Assembly (NCBI GenBank): GCA_023627715.1
Contig: JAMAHW010000181.1
Location: 1 to 23,031, forward strand
DNA length: 23,031 bases
Reading direction: 5' to 3'
From: Periconia sp. R9002
Taxonomy: Eukaryota; Ascomycota; Dothideomycetes; Pleosporales; Periconiaceae
The notes below the pieces were generated by a model, which saw only the letters and a list, made by a program, of their open reading frames with translations, did no database searches and was not told where the DNA came from. The stretch's first letter is position 1, and every line of letters begins with the position of its first letter. The position numbers were made by a program, and so were the translations under genes. Shown here piece after piece: positions 19,452 to 23,031 of the stretch.

Positions 19452-21093
19452 TTAGTATCTTCCATGCAGTGTAGCACGTCCTGCTTCAGGTCTTAGGGCA
19501 TCCTCGGGGCCAACCGTCCCCGACTCATCATATGGGGCTGTTTGAGCATTACTTAACAGACCAGAGGTGTCAGAGTCGTCAAAGTCAGATTTCCTGTATT
19601 GCTTTCGCGGATCTGTGCCTTCAGAAGCAGGACCCCCATTGCCCATGGAAGCTGGACCTTGGTAGCCAGTACCTTCGGATGGCATGGACGAAAGCTTAGT
19701 ACGGTAGGAGGAATCTTGTTTGCGATGGCGCGCACCGTAAAACAACCAACGGAAACCACGACCACAAGCCTTAATGATATCCCAAGGATTAAGAGCAGAG
19801 AGTAAAGCTCGTGCAGGCCCGCAAGAATAGCTTTCTGGGGGATTCGACGGTGTAGACCCGGTTCCCTGTGATACCAACTTACGGTGCTTGCCCAAATCGT
19901 AAGGTTCCCATGGAAATGCCCAGAGATGAAGCGTGGCAAAGATCGCCATTTCTACACATGTCATCATAGAAGGTATGCCGATTCTCAAATCTGGGCCGGA
20001 GATCTTGTCAGTTGCTTTGAGAGGTCCGCCGCTCCCTGTAAGCATGGAAATGATCCAGCTCTGCCAGAAGCAGAAAAATATAACCAACTTTATGCAGAGC
20101 ACCTTGAGGAAAGGTCGATGGTGGGCGAGATCCTGTTTCAGTTGAATATAAAACTGAATTAAACAATACATAGCTATGGAGACTGAGATAGCCTCGAAAG
20201 CTGCAACCCAAATGTATGCATAGCCCGGGTTCTTGGATCCTTGGCAATAGCGACCTTGAGTCTGGGCAATGACAGCGACAACTGTGAAGAAAGGGCGAAT
20301 GAAACAATACTGGAATATGCTTATCCAGATGACCTGCAAAGTTTAGCTACAGACCGATTACCCTGTATAAGGTGAGAGGATGGACATACGTTGAACCAAG
20401 TGAGTCCGCTTTGGGGTCTCCTCAACCAACCCTTGGCTTCGCCGCCCGAGCATCGTTGCATCCAGTCCAATGGCCACACCCAGTTCTTTGGAATGACATT
20501 CCTGAAATACTCCTTCTGCTCATGCAGATTAGGTGCAATGTAGTTGCACAGAAGGGTGAAGAAGCTGGAAATTGCGAAGGCCTCGTAGCAGTCGCGAGCG
20601 AGTTCAAAGTATATAGCGTGATGGTAGTAAAGGTAACTGAGGAACGAAACGACGGCATATATAGGTATCATGACCAAAATGCGGATGATACTGGACATGT
20701 CAGTTTACATATAGAACAGTTATAGATCAATGCCTACTGCTTCTGTTCGTATGGCTTTGAATAGTGGGTTGCATGTTTCCAGATGAGCAAAAAGGCCACG
20801 ACCACGGCAATCGCACCAAAAGTAGCGGAAAGGATAAGACCAAGATGGTGGAAGGTGAGGTGTTTCCATATCGGCTTTTCAGCAACTGGAGCGCAGTAAG
20901 TCTCTCTGTTATCTGAACACTGGGCGCATGGCAGCTCTTGCAACTTACTAGTCTCTTCTTCCAGTGCCTCACTGTCGCAGGTCAACCGCTTTTGGAGAGA
21001 AAAGCGCGCGATGGCGTAGGTTGCATCACGAACAATAGGCGCAGGCTCGAGCGGATACGGAGGGCTAGTAGTGGTGGATATGGTCGAAAGCAT
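19452..21093 (-). CDS. Seven-helix membrane protein, DUF300 / OST-alpha / TMEM184 family
   Basis: Minus-strand exons 21093-20738, 20690-20390 and 20333-19452 give 512 aa. Intron 1 (20737-20691, 47 nt) restores EQKHIIRIL and intron 2 (20389-20334, 56 nt) restores TWFNVIWISIFQYC. An extracellular-type Cys-containing N-terminus (about 1-80) is followed by seven hydrophobic helices. The first is HHLGLILSATFGAIAVVVAF; the second begins IIRILVMIPIYAVVSFLSYL. Family hallmarks present: RDCYEAFAISSFF, RSxSGLTWFN-like text (RPQSGLTWFN), IKLVIFFCFWQSW and LHLWAFPW. The C-terminal 150 or so residues are cytosolic, hydrophilic and variable, with NPWDIIKACGRGFRWLF. The family includes OST-alpha bile-acid/steroid transporters and vacuolar or plasma-membrane proteins. 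In fungi the substrate is not established, so transport is inference. Two further GTAAGT-type segments inside the exons (20948-20913, 36 nt; 19882-19835, 48 nt) could be introns; both keep the frame either way. Confidence 0.92.
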
Positions 21094-22240
21094 TGTCGGT
21101 GTACGGTGGCCGGCTCATTCGGTCGCACGCATGCGGGAGCGAGGTGAAGTGGACAGCGCCGCAGCTTCTGCAAATCACGCGTTGAGTACACTGGCTTCGT
21201 GGAAGGAAGCAGATACCGGAGGGGGAGGCAAGAGAGAGGCTGGCAGTAGCAGCAGCAATTGATGTCAAGGGTTGATGCACGAACGAGGCGAATGAAGATT
21301 GACAAGTGACGCGTTTCAGGTCCACCAGCCTTGACATGATGCCTGCATCGCATTCCGAACTACCGTGACCTACTGTACAGTCCCAATTTGCCAAGTGGGC
21401 AGTGCATAGGTAGGTACTTACTCATGTTAAGTGAATATAGTAATAGATAGTGTACAAAGTAACGTTACAGGTAAGCTTTTCTAAGCTTTGCTGATGCTAC
21501 GGAATATTACGTGTGCACCCATGGCCTGCATGTCCAGATCGTCACCCTTTGGCTGCATCGTGCCTTCCACCTCGCCCTTGGCCACCAGCACCACCGAGTC
21601 CACCCTTTCGCCACCGAAGCCCTCCGCGTCCGCGCTCCTGTGCAAAATCCAGCATGCTACTGTACATACACGGCATCCTTATGTGTAGCACGAACAAGAT
21701 CCCTGGGAAATCCACCCCCGTCACCAGACTTGGGTAACTACCCCGCTCCCGCTCTTGCATAGGTACCAGGTACCTAAGCAATTGAAGCAATCCCAACCCC
21801 AGCACCAACCGTATCTCAAATGTACTCCATAAGGACCGCCGTAGACCAGTGATGAATTCTGCTTCGCCAGGTTTTCAATCATGCTTTGGCTAGTACTCAT
21901 CAGCATCTTGACGCCGGTGATTGCTTGGGTTATTATTAGCATTATTTTTGTATCTTCATCTCTACTCCGCGTGATACTAAACGCTCACTTCACTACACTG
22001 GTATCGTGAATATGAATTCTTTGGACTAGATTTATGGGCAAGGAATTCTCTAAATGCCTTGAATTGCACAACTGACTTGGTCCCGTGATCTGAATTGGTT
22101 CTTGTGAGATTAGTGTCAACTGTATTGAAGGTGAAGTCCGAACTGTATATGGTGGTAACTGGGAGAAGTCAAGTATGTATGATAATTTTACATAATTTGG
22201 GTAAGTCTACGCGTAAGCCTACGGTGTAAGCGTTAATATA
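21094..22240. other. Gene-free region between the DUF300 gene and the right AT block
   Basis: About 1.15 kb. The first 300 or so bases are the leader and promoter of the minus-strand DUF300 gene. Beyond that I find only short frames without recognisable domains (for example 21488-21688, 21542-21808 minus, 21721-21942 minus). TAGGTA/TACCTA words recur at 21408-21420 and 21762-21776. The GC content falls gradually toward 22,240. Nothing else is supported. Confidence 0.5.
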
Positions 22241-22275
22241 TTAGTTTCTCGCTGCTCTTTGTAATACGTAATACG

Positions 22276-22475
22276 TATTAATGTGTCTTCTTCTTTATAA
22301 TTAATTAGTAAAATTAGTTATAGTATTAACACTTATTTAAGATCTTATAGTAACATCTTTTAATAGTTACCTATGAGTACGTCCCTAGCTAAGGACGTTA
22401 CTATAAGATTTCAAACTAGTGTTAATACTGTAACTAATTTTACCAATTAATTGCAAAAAAGAAGACACTTTAATA
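22276..22475. mobile_element. 200-bp foldback / MITE-like element
   Basis: Two inverted arms of 85 nt (22276-22360 and 22391-22475) align without gaps with 12 mismatches, 10 of them transitions, around a 30-nt loop. The arm ends carry matching gtgtcttctt (22283-22292) and aagaagacac (22459-22468). There is no coding capacity. A short, AT-rich, non-coding inverted-repeat element with a second copy in the window (405-523) fits a MITE or foldback transposon relic. The exact termini and target-site duplication are unclear: TTAAT-type words sit just outside both gtgtc ends, and gtaatacgtaatacgtatta (22261-22280) abuts the left arm. Confidence 0.7.
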
Positions 22476-22515
22476 GTAACATCTTTAGCTAGAGACGTGT
22501 ATATAGTAACTATTA
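22362..22515. repeat. Nested inverted repeat overlapping the foldback element
   Basis: The loop-plus-arm segment 22362-22403 (aatagttac ... acgtccctagct ... gttacta) is present again in inverted orientation at 22474-22515, with a one-base indel and mostly transitions. The same segment appears at the left end of the window near 396-440. The repeat family is therefore built from at least two interleaved palindromic modules rather than a single hairpin. Confidence 0.65.
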
Positions 22516-23031
22516 GTTATAAATATTTAGAGAAGAAGTGTTTTTTTTATTTCTATCTATTTAAAGTCTACTATTAGTAGGTTAAAAGTACTCTTTTACC
22601 CTTTTAGTAATTACTAGAGCTTAGAGCTATTACTCTAAATAGTTAATTAAAGTGTCTTTTTATAAAGAGTATTAGATAGGTGTATAATAAGATAAATTAA
22701 TTAGTATATATAACTAGTATATTATAAGATAAACTCTTATAGAGTTAGGCTAGTAAATAGGTAGAGTATACCTACTAAGTTAGGCTAGAGTTAGGTTAAG
22801 GTAGTTAAAGCGTAAGTAGGGGTTAGGTTAAAATAGTTAAAGCTTAGGTAGAGATAAGGTAGAAGTTATATAACCTATAAGTAAGAGTTAGATAGGGGTA
22901 ATTAATATATAAGTATAGGTTAAATAGAAGTAGTTAAAGTGTAGGTAAGAGTAGAGTAACTATACCTATATAGGTTATTATATAATATAAAGTATTTTTT
23001 AATATTATATTTATAATATATAATTTTTTAA
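22516..23031. repeat. AT-rich, RIP-affected block (right flank)
   Basis: AT-rich, TpA-rich DNA without coding potential. The stretch 22683-22939 has no CpA and no TpG, and the same holds after 22942 to the end of the window. Some TpG/CpA remain in the earlier part, so RIP was less complete near the foldback. Words of the type gttaggtta and tagttaaag recur, suggesting decayed internal repeats of a transposon. It continues past the window end. Confidence 0.75.
22791..22854. repeat. Tandem repeat, two copies of a 32-nt unit
   Basis: Units 22791-22822 and 22823-22854 both begin ttaggtta and continue with a (g/a)(g/a)tagttaaagc core. They differ mainly by G/A. A third, more diverged partial copy is visible near 22917-22951 (ataggttaaatag ... 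tagttaaagtgtagg). The array lies in the right AT block and is probably an internal repeat of the degraded element. Confidence 0.6.

Noticed and set aside
22741..22870. TTAGG-rich words as degenerate telomeric repeats
   Set aside because: The words are not in a regular TTAGGG register and instead follow a 32-nt unit within an AT block; internal transposon repeats explain them better.

Overview
The window reads as nuclear DNA of a filamentous ascomycete, most likely a dothideomycete such as one of the Pleosporales. That placement is inference from protein style, small spliced introns (about 46-130 nt, CTRAY branch points) and genome layout; no species can be named. About 20 kb of ordinary GC-balanced gene space lies between two AT-rich blocks at the window ends (1 to about 640, and about 22,240 to 23,031). 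Both blocks carry the footprint of repeat-induced point mutation (RIP). The first 591 bases contain no CpA and no TpG dinucleotide, and a repeat shared by the two flanks differs almost only by C-to-T and G-to-A changes.

Layout, left to right: (1) a RIP-degraded AT block; (2) a six-exon gene (+, 724-2501) for a putative DNA-binding protein that combines a Cys-Cys-His-His finger of FLYWCH/WRKY-GCM1 style with two consecutive Zn2Cys6 clusters at its C-terminus; (3) a 12-exon secreted GH3 beta-glucosidase gene (+, 3758-6783); (4) the arginine-pathway carbamoyl-phosphate synthase small subunit gene (+, 7621-9137), preceded by a three-exon upstream ORF that encodes an arginine attenuator peptide (7246-7560); (5) a MIT-like/coiled-coil protein on the minus strand (9485-11407), a candidate Atg38/NRBF2-type autophagy factor; (6) a GRAM-VASt membrane protein (+, 12073-16280) of the Lam/Ltc/GRAMD1 sterol-transfer family; (7) a SAP-RRM-RSB Acinus-like protein (minus, 16895-18889); (8) a seven-helix DUF300/OST-alpha/TMEM184 membrane protein (minus, 19452-21093); (9) about 1.1 kb of gene-free sequence; (10) a 200-bp foldback element with nested inverted repeats, followed by a second RIP-affected AT block.

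The core genes are conserved housekeeping functions and do not form an evident cluster. The most informative regulatory item is the attenuator peptide. Its reading frame exists only after two introns are removed around a 13-nt microexon, so splicing and arginine control of CPA1 translation could be linked. Gene models were built by hand from splice signals and reading-frame continuity. For the GH3, CPA1, GRAM-VASt and DUF300 genes the exons sum to whole codons and the protein families run on across the junctions. The first gene is less certain at its second and fourth introns. No tRNA, rRNA, CRISPR array or prokaryotic feature was seen.
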